Shown: positions 1 through 8,883 of the stretch, one piece after another
Numbering within the stretch: position 1 is the stretch's first letter
Layout: each line of letters starts with the position of its first letter
Assembly: GCA_944390675.1 (NCBI GenBank)
Contig: CALXQR010000001.1
Location: 124,001-188,000, forward strand
DNA from: an uncultured Burkholderiaceae bacterium
GTDB taxonomy: Bacteria > Pseudomonadota > Gammaproteobacteria > Burkholderiales > Burkholderiaceae_F
Length of the DNA: 64,000 nucleotides
Reading direction: 5' to 3'
Translations under genes and position numbers: made by a program
The notes under the pieces: model-generated
Told to the model about the DNA's origin: nothing
The model's input: only the letters and a program-made list of their open reading frames with translations
Databases searched by the model: none

Positions 1-1
1 G

Positions 2-922
2 CCAGACGCTTCCCGCTCCTCCACCGCACTTGTTCCCTATCAGAGCAAGGTGCCGAGTGTTGTCCCGAGCTTGGGCAATTTAGACGCCTATATCCAAGCG
101 GCGAAACGTTTCCCGATTTTGTCCTATGAAGAAGAGCAAAATCTTGTGAAACGTTTGCATGAAAACAATGACATGCAAGCCGGCCGCACGTTAGTGATGG
201 CGCATTTACGATTAGTTATCGCCATTGCTCGCTCTTATCTGGGATATGGCCTGCCTCACGCGGATTTGATCCAGGAAGGCAACATCGGACTGCTTAAAGC
301 CATCAAGCACTATGATCCGTCTCATGGCGCCCGATTGATGACTTTTGCTGAATATTGGATTCGTTCAGAAATTCAAGACTATATCGTCAAAAACTGGCGA
401 CAAGTCAAACTGGCCACGACAAAATCTCAACGCAAGCTCTTTTTCAATCTTCGTTCCATGCGGGGCGAAAATGCTCTGACTTATTCTCAAGCCAATAAAA
501 TCGCTCACGACTTGGATGTCAAACCCGATGAGGTTTTAGAAATGGAGCAGCGCATGTACGGCAATGAAACGCCGATTGACTTGCCTGCAGACAGCAATGA
601 CGAAGATGATCACGGCAGCGCTCCCATTCAATGGCTGGCTTCCACCGAAAACGAACCAACCGCTGTGCTTGAGCAAAAAGATGAAGAGCGGATGCAGCAA
701 GAAGGCATTCGCCAAGCTCTGGCGAGTTTAGACGAACGAAGCCGGCACGTGATTATGGCTCGTTGGCTCAATACGGATGACAGCGGCAACAATAAGCCGA
801 AGACTTTGCAGGAGCTCGCAGAAGAGCTTGGTATTTCTGCCGAACGCGTGCGTCAAATTGAAAAAAATGCTTTGATAAAAATGAGAAAAGCGCTGACAGC
901 GCCCCCTGATGAGTATGTTTAG
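2..922 (+). CDS. rpoH: RNA polymerase sigma-32 (heat-shock) factor, 5' end outside window
   Basis: Alternative sigma factor that directs RNA polymerase to heat-shock promoters. Visible are the sigma-70 region 2 core ([17 protein letters not shown] and the region 2.4 helix rich in aromatics), the RpoH-box segment KLFFNLRS, and a C-terminal region 4 helix-turn-helix ending in [20 protein letters not shown]. The reading frame is open to the left edge; a GTG at 50 is the first candidate start inside the window, but residues before it (ending [10 protein letters not shown]) look like the normal betaproteobacterial N-terminus, so the real start is probably upstream. The 3' end overlaps trmL by 14 bases, suggesting coupled translation. 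Any 5' RNA thermosensor would lie outside the window. Confidence 0.95.
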   Translation, partial: PDASRSSTALVPYQSKVPSVVPSLGNLDAYIQAAKRFPILSYEEEQNLVKRLHENNDMQAGRTLVMAHLRLVIAIARSYLGYGLPHADLIQEGNIGLLKAIKHYDPSHGARLMTFAEYWIRSEIQDYIVKNWRQVKLATTKSQRKLFFNLRSMRGENALTYSQANKIAHDLDVKPDEVLEMEQRMYGNETPIDLPADSNDEDDHGSAPIQWLASTENEPTAVLEQKDEERMQQEGIRQALASLDERSRHVIMARWLNTDDSGNNKPKTLQELAEELGISAERVRQIEKNALIKMRKALTAPPDEYV

Positions 923-1385
923 AATCGTTTTAGTAGCCCCGGAAATTCCGCCTAATACGGGTAATATCATTCGGCTTTGTGCCAATACCGGATGTGAGCT
1001 GCATCTTGTCGAACCCCTCGGTTTCTCACTGGATGACAAGCATATGATCCGCGCAGGTTTGGACTATCACGAATACGCAACAGTAAAAGTTCATAAAAGC
1101 TACGCGGCTTTTTTAGAGTCTGAGAAACCCGACCCGACTCGGATGTTTGCCATGACAACCAAGGGGTCACATCCTTTCGCGCAATCTCGCTTTCTGCCCG
1201 GGGACTGGTTTGTTTTCGGTAGTGAGGGACATGGTCTGCCCGATGAAATCCGCAACAGCTTCGCGCCTGAGCAGAGAATTCGTCTGCCGATGCTTCCCAA
1301 CAACCGTTCGCTGAATTTATCCAATTCCGCTGCCGTCACTGTCTATGAAGCCTGGCGGCAAAACGGCTACAAGGGCGGAATTTAG
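909..1385 (+). CDS. trmL: tRNA (cytidine/uridine-34 2'-O)-methyltransferase
   Basis: SPOUT-superfamily enzyme that 2'-O-methylates the wobble nucleotide of tRNA-Leu isoacceptors. The protein (158 aa, typical length) starts with the family signature [20 protein letters not shown] and ends with the knotted SAM site: FGSEGHGLP around residue 100 and [20 protein letters not shown] near 125-145. The ATG lies inside the end of rpoH (14-base overlap). Its stop codon overlaps the stop of the convergent response-regulator gene in the four bases TTAG (1382-1385), leaving no intergenic space. Confidence 0.95.
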   Translation: MSMFRIVLVAPEIPPNTGNIIRLCANTGCELHLVEPLGFSLDDKHMIRAGLDYHEYATVKVHKSYAAFLESEKPDPTRMFAMTTKGSHPFAQSRFLPGDWFVFGSEGHGLPDEIRNSFAPEQRIRLPMLPNNRSLNLSNSAAVTVYEAWRQNGYKGGI

Positions 1386-2074
1386 CTGTTTTTACGCTGA
1401 TTAAGGCTCTCGAGCAAATAGCGGTCCATGTGACGCTCAGCGGCAAAAACAGCCGCCTGCACTCTCGAGCTGAAATCAAAGCGGCGCATGATACGCTGCA
1501 AGTGAGCCTTAACCGTACTCTCAGACATATTGAGCAGATTAGCCATCTCTCGATTGCTTGCGCCTTGAGCAAGGCAGCCCAATATCTGACGCTCTCTCTC
1601 AGTCAAACTTTTAACGGTTTCCGGACGCACTTCCGGCATTAAAGATAGATGCTTCGCGCGGATGCCATTAACAAATTTGCTGGTCATTTCCGGCGACATA
1701 ACGCTTTCTCCGGCCACCACCTGTCTGACGCTGTTGACCAAGTATTCCGCATCAATGTTTTTGACTAAATAGCCTCGCGCACCCAAAACAAACGCTTCTT
1801 TCAAATCTTCTGCGTCTTCACTGACCGTAAGCATCACAACCGGCAATTCCCGATTAATCGCAAGCATCTGTGCCAACGCTTCGGTGCCGTTCATCACCGG
1901 CATATCCAAGTCGAGCAAAACCAAGTCCGGCTTGAGCTGTTCGGCCAATTTAACCCCTTCCAAACCATCAGAAGCTTCACCGACAACTTCAAAATCAGCT
2001 TGTCGGCTCAACAAGGCCTTAAGACCAGACCGAAATAATGTGTGGTCATCAACCAACAAAATGCGAATGCTCAT
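1382..2074 (-). CDS. NarL/FixJ-type response regulator
   Basis: DNA-binding response regulator of the NarL family (230 aa). Residues 1-120 form a receiver domain with the acidic pair DD at 9-10, the phospho-acceptor Asp55 in LLDLDMP and the conserved Lys in LVKN near 105. Residues about 157-211 form a LuxR-type helix-turn-helix ([20 protein letters not shown]...STVKAHL). Its start overlaps the kinase stop (TAATG), so both are made from one transcript. The partner kinase has NarX/NarQ architecture, which makes nitrate/nitrite-responsive control the leading hypothesis; a perfect NarL-type 7-2-7 operator occurs at 37371-37386 in front of the hydrogenase. Orthology to NarL itself is not proven by sequence reading alone. 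Confidence 0.9.
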   Translation of the reverse strand: MSIRILLVDDHTLFRSGLKALLSRQADFEVVGEASDGLEGVKLAEQLKPDLVLLDLDMPVMNGTEALAQMLAINRELPVVMLTVSEDAEDLKEAFVLGARGYLVKNIDAEYLVNSVRQVVAGESVMSPEMTSKFVNGIRAKHLSLMPEVRPETVKSLTERERQILGCLAQGASNREMANLLNMSESTVKAHLQRIMRRFDFSSRVQAAVFAAERHMDRYLLESLNQRKNS

Positions 2075-3975
2075 TACCGTCCCTCTCTGGGCAAAATTAA
2101 ATGCACCGTCGTTCCCTGGTTTATCTCAGAATCTATTTCGATCCGAGCGTTAACTTTTTGTGCACGTTCACGCATGATAGACAATCCGACGTGGCTTTGC
2201 TTTCTTTCTTCCAAAACCAACGGATCAATCCCAATGCCATCATCCATGATGGTCATTTCGAATTGTTCTTCATTTCGGATTGTCACCATAACAGCGCTCG
2301 CTTTAGCGTGCTTGCGAACATTAGATAGTGCTTCTTGCAAAATAAAAATGACCTGCAATTTCTGCGCGGAAGTCAATTCAGGCCCGTCATCTTGAATCGT
2401 CAGATGCGCCTTCACGTGCGTTTGTCTTTCAAAACGCTCTAAAACTGTCTGAACCAACTCGGTCAAATCTTCCTGATACACGCGCGTGCGGAAATTCAAT
2501 AATAATTCCCTCACATCATCGTAACACTCCTGCACGCCCGCTTTAATTTGCTTAATACCGTCGTCGATTTGCTCTTGATTTTTGTCTTTGAGAGCCGCTT
2601 CCAGCATTTGAACCTGCAAATTCACAAAAGACAGGGTCTGTGCGATGGAATCGTGGAGATTTTGCGCCAGAATGTTGCGCTCTTGTCCAACAGCCATTTG
2701 TTGGTCCAAAGCGGCAAGGCGCATATTTTCAACAGTTGCACCCAAATGACGACCTAAGTTTTCCATCAACACATCAAGTTCTTGATTATCCGTCTGTTTT
2801 TCACGATAAAAAACAACAAACGCACCGATATTTTTTTGTTTGTATCGGATGTGATAGAAAACTTTTTGACTAAAGCCCATGCTGGAATTTTGATCTGTCA
2901 AGGCTTCGTCAATTTTGACTGGGTAAGGATTGGAGAAAAACTTTTTCCAAAACACCGAGGGCAGCGGTTTCACATCCTGCAAAGCCTGTTCATCATTAAG
3001 ACCTTTTCTGAGAGCGCTGATCACCCGATTATTGCTCTCATTCCAAAAAAAGATCTCCAAAGCCGGTGCCGCAGTCAAGGTGAGCACTCGAGCGCCAAAC
3101 GACTCCAGAAGTTCCTCTAAGGAATGCTGCTCGCCCAAAAATGCCGTCAGACCATAGAGCGCGGTTAAGTGAGCGTTTTTTTCAGCTAACGATGCTGTTT
3201 TTTCTTCTACTTTATTTTCCAAATTGGTGTAAACGTCGTCCAAGTGGCTTGCTAGTTCGTTAAACCCAGAAGAGATTTCAGAAAATTCCTGCGTTCCCTC
3301 TGCATGAACGCGCGTTTTCCAATCGCTTGCTTTCAGTCGATCAATACCGGTTTGCAGCTGGTTTAAGGGACGCAGCACAGACGCGAACAAAAACCACATC
3401 ACAACGATGACACTCAGAATAGACAAGCCGCCCAAGGCAATTTGGGTGAACCGCAAAACCACAATATTGCGCTTAACTTCCTCATCGGTCAGAGATTGCC
3501 ACTGATCCAACTCGCTGTTGAGCAAATCAAGGCTCGACAAGATTTCATGTCTGTCGCGCTCGCTTACCCGTTGAGCTTCGTTCCAGCGAAGCAGTAAAGG
3601 TTTAACGCTTTGCCGCCACGTTTCATCAATGTGCCCCATGATGCTGTCGATGCGATCATCTCTTGCCATGACTCGATAGGCTGACTCATCATCAAGAGCC
3701 GCAAGATTTAAGGCTTGGTCAACGCGCCAAACAACGCCCTGAAGATCGACCGTCAGATTGTTGGGTTGCTCTTTAGTTGATAATTCATATCCAACCTGGT
3801 ATAGATCGGCCCTAACGTCTGCCACTCTTCGCATAACATCGGCCGTAATTTCCATTTGTTTGGATAAAAAGAGCGTATAGATCACCGAGGCGATTAAAAC
3901 AATCACCCACAAAAGTGCCAATCTAAGTAAGCGGCTCGACAGTTGAGGCGCCTGGGGACTTGTGTTCGCTGTCAT
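2074..3975 (-). CDS. NarX/NarQ-type sensor histidine kinase
   Basis: Membrane sensor kinase (633 aa). One transmembrane helix at about 16-37, a periplasmic helical domain to about 175, a second transmembrane helix at about 178-200, HAMP, coiled coil (to about 265), a GAF-like central domain, and a HisKA_3 dimerisation segment with the phospho-acceptor His in LAQNLHDSIAQTLSFVNLQVQ, then an HATPase domain (EALSNVRKHAKA, MDDGIGID, HVGLSIMRERA). This is the NarX/NarQ layout. The segment after helix 1 that corresponds to the NarX nitrate-binding P-box is divergent (DVRADLYQVGYEL) but keeps an Arg at residue 55, so the ligand is uncertain. The start codon directly follows a terminator T-run and has no ribosome binding site near it. 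Cotranscribed with the downstream regulator. Confidence 0.88.
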   Translation of the reverse strand: MTANTSPQAPQLSSRLLRLALLWVIVLIASVIYTLFLSKQMEITADVMRRVADVRADLYQVGYELSTKEQPNNLTVDLQGVVWRVDQALNLAALDDESAYRVMARDDRIDSIMGHIDETWRQSVKPLLLRWNEAQRVSERDRHEILSSLDLLNSELDQWQSLTDEEVKRNIVVLRFTQIALGGLSILSVIVVMWFLFASVLRPLNQLQTGIDRLKASDWKTRVHAEGTQEFSEISSGFNELASHLDDVYTNLENKVEEKTASLAEKNAHLTALYGLTAFLGEQHSLEELLESFGARVLTLTAAPALEIFFWNESNNRVISALRKGLNDEQALQDVKPLPSVFWKKFFSNPYPVKIDEALTDQNSSMGFSQKVFYHIRYKQKNIGAFVVFYREKQTDNQELDVLMENLGRHLGATVENMRLAALDQQMAVGQERNILAQNLHDSIAQTLSFVNLQVQMLEAALKDKNQEQIDDGIKQIKAGVQECYDDVRELLLNFRTRVYQEDLTELVQTVLERFERQTHVKAHLTIQDDGPELTSAQKLQVIFILQEALSNVRKHAKASAVMVTIRNEEQFEMTIMDDGIGIDPLVLEERKQSHVGLSIMRERAQKVNARIEIDSEINQGTTVHLILPREGR

Positions 3976-4022
3976 AAGAAAAAAGGAGAAAGTAACTCAG
4001 CGCTCGCGCCGATGCTTTCTCC
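3976..4022 (-). terminator. Rho-independent terminator after secB, abutting the kinase start codon
   Basis: On the minus strand an 8-bp stem (GGAGAAAG at one arm, CTTTCTCC at the other; plus-strand 3985-3992 and 4015-4022) with an inner GCGC/GCGC pairing is followed by TTTTTTCTT and then immediately the ATG of the sensor kinase at 3975. On the plus strand the same stem is followed by TTTATTTTT, so it could work in both directions. A second perfect stem-loop (ATTACGGC/GCCGTAAT, plus-strand 4037-4055) lies between it and the secB stop codon. Confidence 0.8.
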
Positions 4023-4054
4023 TTTATTTTTACACCATTACGGCTGCGCCGTAA

Positions 4055-4573
4055 TTAATTTTGCTGTTCAGGTGCGCCTTTGGCAGCGTCAGCTTCAACA
4101 GCCTGCTTGGCCAAGCGCTGCTGATAGAGCATCTCAAAATTCATTTCCGGCAAATTCACCGGAGCCATTGTCGTGCGGGTAATCAAGTCCGCAAGGTTGG
4201 CGCGAAGGTACGGATAGACGATCGTCGGACAAATGACATTGCCGATGTGAGCCATTTGCTCATCCGTAAAGCCGTGAACAAGGAAAATACCGGCTTGCTT
4301 CACTTCAGCGATCAACATCACATTGTCGTCGGCCTTAATCGTCACCGTCGCGCGAACGGTCACTTCATGATGCGGCTCGTTGAGCTTCTTGAGGCTGACT
4401 TCAAATTGCATGTCGATGGTGGGTTGCTTTTGCAGCGGCGTAATAAAAACTTCCGGCGCATGCGGCATCTCTACCGAAGCATCCTTCATGTAGCAGCGTT
4501 CCAATTGGAACGCATTGGCCGGAGCGTCCTGCTTTTGTTCCTGCTGTTCGTTATTGGTGGTTTCTTCAGCCAT
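4055..4573 (-). CDS. secB: Protein-export chaperone SecB
   Basis: Tetrameric cytoplasmic chaperone that keeps preproteins unfolded and hands them to SecA. The 172-aa protein is the usual length. Family hallmarks are FQLERCYMKDASVEMPHAP near the N-terminus, VTVRATVTIK in the middle and GHIGNVICPTIVYPYLRANLAD-type C-terminal core (seen here as HIGNVICPTIVYPYLR), ending with a charged flexible tail. It lies 33 bases downstream of a YibN-like gene on the same strand, resembling the yibN-grxC-secB order of enterobacteria but without a glutaredoxin gene between. Followed by a strong stem-loop terminator. Confidence 0.96.
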   Translation of the reverse strand: MAEETTNNEQQEQKQDAPANAFQLERCYMKDASVEMPHAPEVFITPLQKQPTIDMQFEVSLKKLNEPHHEVTVRATVTIKADDNVMLIAEVKQAGIFLVHGFTDEQMAHIGNVICPTIVYPYLRANLADLITRTTMAPVNLPEMNFEMLYQQRLAKQAVEADAAKGAPEQQN

Positions 4574-4606
4574 CTTAAAATCCTTTGATTAATTCAGAAA
4601 ATTTAA

Positions 4607-5011
4607 TTAGCGGGTAAAGGGCAACTTGGCATCAACCCATCCCTTGATACCGCCTTCGAGCACAAAGACATCCTTGTAGCCTTGTGCGCGCAAAACCTTC
4701 GCAGCCTTCTGGCTGTTGGTTGTAACCGTATCAACAACAATAACCGGGCGATCCTTCGGCACTTCATTGACTCGACCCTCAAAGCCTTCAATGGGAATAC
4801 TCTTGGAGCCGGCAATGGCACCGCGCTTGAAATCTTTCGTTGCGCGAACATCCAAAATAAAGGCGTTTTTCTTATTGATGTAATCAATGGCCTCTTCGTT
4901 GCTGAGACTCGGACCCATATTCTTTTTGCGGATCACAGGTTCTAAGAGAAAGCCGCCGGAGACTAAAATCACCGCGACCAATACAATGTTGTCAAGTAAA
5001 AAATCAAACAC
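4607..5011 (-). CDS. Membrane-anchored rhodanese-fold protein (YibN-like), no active-site cysteine
   Basis: About 134 aa: one N-terminal membrane helix (FLLDNIVLVAVILVSGGFLL) then a single rhodanese-homology domain (FILDVRATKDFKRGAIAGS, VFVLEGGIKGWVDAKLP). The active-site loop reads VVDTVTTNSQ, and from the chosen start the protein has no cysteine at all, so it cannot act as a thiosulfate sulfurtransferase in the usual way. Start: GTG at 5011 is preceded by AGCGAG and opens directly into the membrane helix; an upstream ATG at 5074 gives 155 aa but lacks a ribosome binding site. Cotranscribed with secB, the same pairing as YibN in E. coli; a structural or scaffold role at the membrane is inferred. 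Confidence 0.85.
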   Translation of the reverse strand: MFDFLLDNIVLVAVILVSGGFLLEPVIRKKNMGPSLSNEEAIDYINKKNAFILDVRATKDFKRGAIAGSKSIPIEGFEGRVNEVPKDRPVIVVDTVTTNSQKAAKVLRAQGYKDVFVLEGGIKGWVDAKLPFTR

Positions 5012-5195
5012 GTTTTTCTCGCTACAAATCAGTCGAATAAAAAAGCGGTCGGTCGAAATCGGACACAATCGCATCTTGATTTGGGATAGTACAACAAATT
5101 ACAACTTTTTGCGGACTCTTCGGCCTCTGTTAATAACATTTCTTCTAAAATTATGGGGTTGACCTCCTTTTCTAATTTCTATAGAGATTAACTTT

Positions 5196-5945
5196 ATGTT
5201 TAAGCTTGTATTGATGCGTCACGGCGAAAGCCAATGGAATTTGGAAAACCGCTTCACCGGTTGGACCGATGTCGATTTGACCGAGAAGGGTAAGGAAGAA
5301 GCCCGCAAAGCCGGAGAGTTGCTTAAGGCCGAAGGCTACGACTTCGATATCGCTTACACGAGCGTTCTGCGCCGCGCCATCCACACTTTGTGGATCGCTC
5401 TTGATGCGATGGAACGCATGTATTTGCCCATCAAGAATTCCTGGCGTCTTAATGAACGCCACTATGGCGCGCTCCAAGGCCTCAATAAGGCGGAAACGGC
5501 TGCCAAATACGGCGACGATCAAGTTTTGATTTGGCGCCGCGCTTACGCCATTCCGCCCAATCCGCTCTCTCCCGACGATGAACGTTGGGCCGGTAAAGAT
5601 CCGCGATATGCAAGCTTGAAGCCGGAAGAAATTCCCGCCACCGAATGTCTCAAAGACACGGTTGCCCGCGTCATTCCTTATTGGAAGGAAGAAATTGAGC
5701 CGACGATCCGCTCCGGCAAGCGCGTCTTAATTGCCGCGCACGGCAACTCTCTTCGTGCGTTGATTAAATACATCGACAACATCAGCGATGAAGATATTGT
5801 TCACTTGAACATTCCGACCGCCCGACCGATTGTCTATGAGTTTGACGACAACATGAAGCCGATTCGCCACTACTATCTGGGCAATCAGGCTGAAATTGAA
5901 GCGGCAATGGCAGCAGTTGCCGCTCAGGGTAAAGCCAAAAAGTGA
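5196..5945 (+). CDS. gpmA: 2,3-bisphosphoglycerate-dependent phosphoglycerate mutase
   Basis: Interconverts 3- and 2-phosphoglycerate in glycolysis/gluconeogenesis. The protein (249 aa; E. coli GpmA is about 250) shows the catalytic RHGESQWN motif with the phospho-histidine near residue 9, the [13 protein letters not shown] signature, [18 protein letters not shown] and the second catalytic histidine in [11 protein letters not shown]. Its TGA overlaps the GTG start of the envC-like gene (GTGA), beginning a gpmA-envC-ctpA operon of the kind common in betaproteobacteria. A weak TTGACC/TATAGA promoter-like pair lies at 5159-5185 with a short 15-base spacer. Confidence 0.96.
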   Translation: MFKLVLMRHGESQWNLENRFTGWTDVDLTEKGKEEARKAGELLKAEGYDFDIAYTSVLRRAIHTLWIALDAMERMYLPIKNSWRLNERHYGALQGLNKAETAAKYGDDQVLIWRRAYAIPPNPLSPDDERWAGKDPRYASLKPEEIPATECLKDTVARVIPYWKEEIEPTIRSGKRVLIAAHGNSLRALIKYIDNISDEDIVHLNIPTARPIVYEFDDNMKPIRHYYLGNQAEIEAAMAAVAAQGKAKK

Positions 5946-7393
5946 GATTGAACGCGCATTCAATCACTGCATTTTTTAAAGCGCTCGGTTTAGCGGGCGC
6001 TTTACTGTGCCTGACCGCGTCCCCAATTTTTGATTATCTCGGGACGGGGCAGGCCTATGCGCAAACTTCTCAAAAGAAAACTACCCAAAAGAAAACAACT
6101 CAAACGAAGAGCAGAACTGCTTCGTCAAAAAGTCGTACACAAAAAACTACGAGCGCCAAACGTTCGACGACAACTCAGAAAAAGCAAACCACGGCTAAGC
6201 GCACAAATACAAAAAGCTCTTCGGCCGAAGTGAGCGAAAAACGCCGCAATGAGCTGCAAAGTCAGCAAAAATCGCTTCAAGAACAATTAGGGTCGCTCAA
6301 AAAGCAACTGTCTCAAGCAGAAGCCAGTCAAAGCGAAGCAAGCGATGCACTTGCCGCAAGCGAAGCCGCCATTTCAAAAGCAAACCGCAGGTTGCGTGAA
6401 CTCGGCTCCGAAAAAACTCGAGTTGAAAGACGTCTCAAAGAACTTCGCGAACAAGAACTGTCCATCGGCGGACAACTCACCAGCGCAGAAAAACAAAGCC
6501 GCGCCATTGCTCGGGCTCAGTACCTCAATTCACGTCGACAATCCTGGCAGACACTGATTGCCGGCACCAATCCCCATGAAGTCGCTCGGGATGCCGCCTC
6601 TTTGCACTATTTCGCTCGCGCTCAGGAAAAAGCCGTTGAAAATTTGTCTAAAAAACAAGCAGACATTCACTCTGTCTCTGAAGAAACACAAAGTCAGCGA
6701 AAAGAGTTAGCCAACATCGAAGCCAATGAAAAAAAGGGCCGCGAGCAGCTCATGCATGAGCAACAAACTCGAAAAGAAACGCTCGAGAAGCTGAAAAAAC
6801 AAATCGCTGAACAAAGAGCCTCTATTGATAAGTTGGAACGAGACCAACAGCGATTGGGACAATTGGTGGCCAATATTGACAAAGTGCTTGCTCAACGCAA
6901 AGCTGAAGCCGAAAAACGCGCTCAGGATGCCAGAAGAAAACAGCCGGCAAGCGGCCGAGTCTCCGTCGGCGGACGATCGCCGGGCGTCTTTGCTAAGCAA
7001 CGCGGCAAATTGCTCATGCCGGCCTTGGGTAAAATCACCGGCCGCTACGGTCAAGCTCGCGCGAATGCTTCAGGTAAAAGCACAACTTGGCGAGGCCTGA
7101 TGATTCAAGCCCGTCAAGGCAGCGATGTATTGGCCTGCGCAAACGGTCAGGTTGTCTTCTCCGATTGGCTCAGAGGCTTCGGCAACTTGATCATTATTGA
7201 CCATGGTGATGGTTACCTGTCCATCTACGCCAATAATGAATCCCTTTATAAGAGCGTCGGCGATCGAGTCTCCAGAGGAGACACTATTGCCTCCGTCGGC
7301 AACACCGGCGGCGAAGAGCGCCCGGGTCTTTATTTTGAACTCCGTCGAAATGGGCAACCCTTTAACCCCTTGCCCTGGATTGGTAAAGATTAA
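5942..7393 (+). CDS. envC: Murein hydrolase activator, EnvC-type (M23/LytM-fold)
   Basis: Periplasmic protein of 483 aa: N-terminal hydrophobic export signal (about 10-32), a low-complexity Lys/Thr/Ser/Gln stretch (about 40-95), a long coiled coil (about 97-335) and a C-terminal LytM domain (about 360-480). In the LytM domain the zinc ligands of active M23 peptidases are replaced (WRGLMIQ where HxxxD is expected; LYFELR where HLHFE is expected), as in EnvC, which activates amidases during cell separation rather than cutting peptidoglycan itself. It starts with GTG overlapping the gpmA stop, and ctpA follows after two bases, so all three are cotranscribed. Confidence 0.9.
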   Translation: MRLNAHSITAFFKALGLAGALLCLTASPIFDYLGTGQAYAQTSQKKTTQKKTTQTKSRTASSKSRTQKTTSAKRSTTTQKKQTTAKRTNTKSSSAEVSEKRRNELQSQQKSLQEQLGSLKKQLSQAEASQSEASDALAASEAAISKANRRLRELGSEKTRVERRLKELREQELSIGGQLTSAEKQSRAIARAQYLNSRRQSWQTLIAGTNPHEVARDAASLHYFARAQEKAVENLSKKQADIHSVSEETQSQRKELANIEANEKKGREQLMHEQQTRKETLEKLKKQIAEQRASIDKLERDQQRLGQLVANIDKVLAQRKAEAEKRAQDARRKQPASGRVSVGGRSPGVFAKQRGKLLMPALGKITGRYGQARANASGKSTTWRGLMIQARQGSDVLACANGQVVFSDWLRGFGNLIIIDHGDGYLSIYANNESLYKSVGDRVSRGDTIASVGNTGGEERPGLYFELRRNGQPFNPLPWIGKD

Positions 7394-7395
7394 AA

Positions 7396-8880
7396 ATGAA
7401 ACAACTATTATCTCCCTTTCGTAAAACCCTGCTCTCCGTAGCATTGGGGATTTGTTTTACCTCGTGCTCTTGGGCGGCAGACTCTGCGGCTCCTGCAGCC
7501 AAAGGGCCCCTTCCGCTACAGGAAATTCGTCAATTCACCGACGTTTATGCCGCGGTCAAAGCCTTTTACGTTGACGATAGCCAAACCGGTGATCGTCAGC
7601 TTTTAGAAAATGCGCTTTCAGGCATGCTGGCGGGTTTGGATCCCCACTCTGCGTTCCTGGATAAAGAGGCCTTTAAAGAGATGAAAGAAGGCACGGAAGG
7701 AGAATTTGGCGGTTTAGGTCTTGAGGTCACGATGGACGCATCCGGCGTCTTGGTGATTGCTCCGATTGATGATACGCCTGCAGCCCGTGCCGGCATCCGA
7801 GCCGGTGACATTATCGTCAAGATTGATGAGCAGGCCACTCGCGCTATGACGTTATCCGAGAACGTCAAATTAATGCGCGGCAAACCCAAAACAAAAATTA
7901 ACTTGGTGATCGCTCGTAAAGGGGTTGATAAGCCCTTGAAATTCACTATCACCCGAGACATCATCAAAGTGCAGTCCGTCAAAATGAAAGAATTAAAGGA
8001 CGGCATTGCCTACATCAGAATTTCTCAATTCCAGGAGCACACGGCAAATGACCTTGCCAAGTACCTCATTGCGCTTGAGAAGAAAAATCATCTTAAGGGG
8101 CTTGTTTTAGACCTGAGAAATGATCCGGGCGGACTCTTAAATGCGGCCGTCGGGGTAGTCTCGACTTTTATCGGTGAAAACCAAGTTGTTGTGAGCACCA
8201 AAGGCAGAACAGCCGAAGCCAACAGAAGTTTCAAGACACAGCCATCGGATTATCTGAATTTCGACCAAAATCCTAAAGATGACTGGGTTGCAAAAGTTCC
8301 GAAACAAGCGAAATCCGTACCGATGGTGGTGTTGATCAACGCCGCAAGCGCCAGTGCAAGCGAGATTGTCTCCGGCGCGCTCCAAGACCATAAGCGAGCC
8401 AAGATTCTTGGACAACAATCCTTCGGCAAAGGAAGCGTGCAGACGGTGTTGCCGCTGCGTTCGCTCGATGGCGGCGAGCCCACCACCGGAATCAAGCTCA
8501 CAACTTCCCGTTACTACACGCCGAGCGGCCGTTCCATCCAGGCTACCGGCATTGAGCCTGACATTGAAATTGCCGACACCGCTGAAGGCAATTACGCCAC
8601 GTTTAATATCCGTGAAGCCGATCTTGCTCACCATCTCAAGAGTGATGAAGAGAAAAAAGCTTACGAGAAAAAACAATTGGAAGAAAGCAAAAAACAAGTC
8701 GATGACGCTAAACAACCTGAGTTGCGCTACTACTTCGGCGATGAAAATGACTTCCAACTTCAACAGGCCGTACGCATCTTAAAAGGAGAAAAGTACGTCA
8801 CCGGTTTCGAAAAGAAGCCTGAAAAGGCTGCGACGCAATCAACCGCTTCGGCAACAGGCGATAAGCAAAATAAAAAATAA
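7396..8880 (+). CDS. Carboxy-terminal processing peptidase, S41 family (CtpA-type)
   Basis: Exported serine protease of the tail-specific/CTP family (494 aa). N-terminal signal peptide with a cysteine-containing hydrophobic stretch (GICFTSCSWAADS), PDZ domain at about 95-180 (EFGGLGLEV, GIRAGDIIVKID), then the S41 catalytic domain with the Ser in NAASASASEIVSGALQ and the general-base Lys in GQQSFGKGSVQ. The C-terminus is charged and low-complexity (EEKKAYEKKQLEESKKQ). Third gene of the gpmA-envC-ctpA operon; a joint role in envelope maturation, tuning peptidoglycan hydrolases by proteolysis, is inferred from that context. Confidence 0.92.
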   Translation: MKQLLSPFRKTLLSVALGICFTSCSWAADSAAPAAKGPLPLQEIRQFTDVYAAVKAFYVDDSQTGDRQLLENALSGMLAGLDPHSAFLDKEAFKEMKEGTEGEFGGLGLEVTMDASGVLVIAPIDDTPAARAGIRAGDIIVKIDEQATRAMTLSENVKLMRGKPKTKINLVIARKGVDKPLKFTITRDIIKVQSVKMKELKDGIAYIRISQFQEHTANDLAKYLIALEKKNHLKGLVLDLRNDPGGLLNAAVGVVSTFIGENQVVVSTKGRTAEANRSFKTQPSDYLNFDQNPKDDWVAKVPKQAKSVPMVVLINAASASASEIVSGALQDHKRAKILGQQSFGKGSVQTVLPLRSLDGGEPTTGIKLTTSRYYTPSGRSIQATGIEPDIEIADTAEGNYATFNIREADLAHHLKSDEEKKAYEKKQLEESKKQVDDAKQPELRYYFGDENDFQLQQAVRILKGEKYVTGFEKKPEKAATQSTASATGDKQNKK

Positions 8881-8883
8881 GTC

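Noticed and set aside
5159-5185. TTGACC / TATAGA promoter for gpmA
   Set aside because: Spacer is only 15 bases, so it is not listed as a separate feature.
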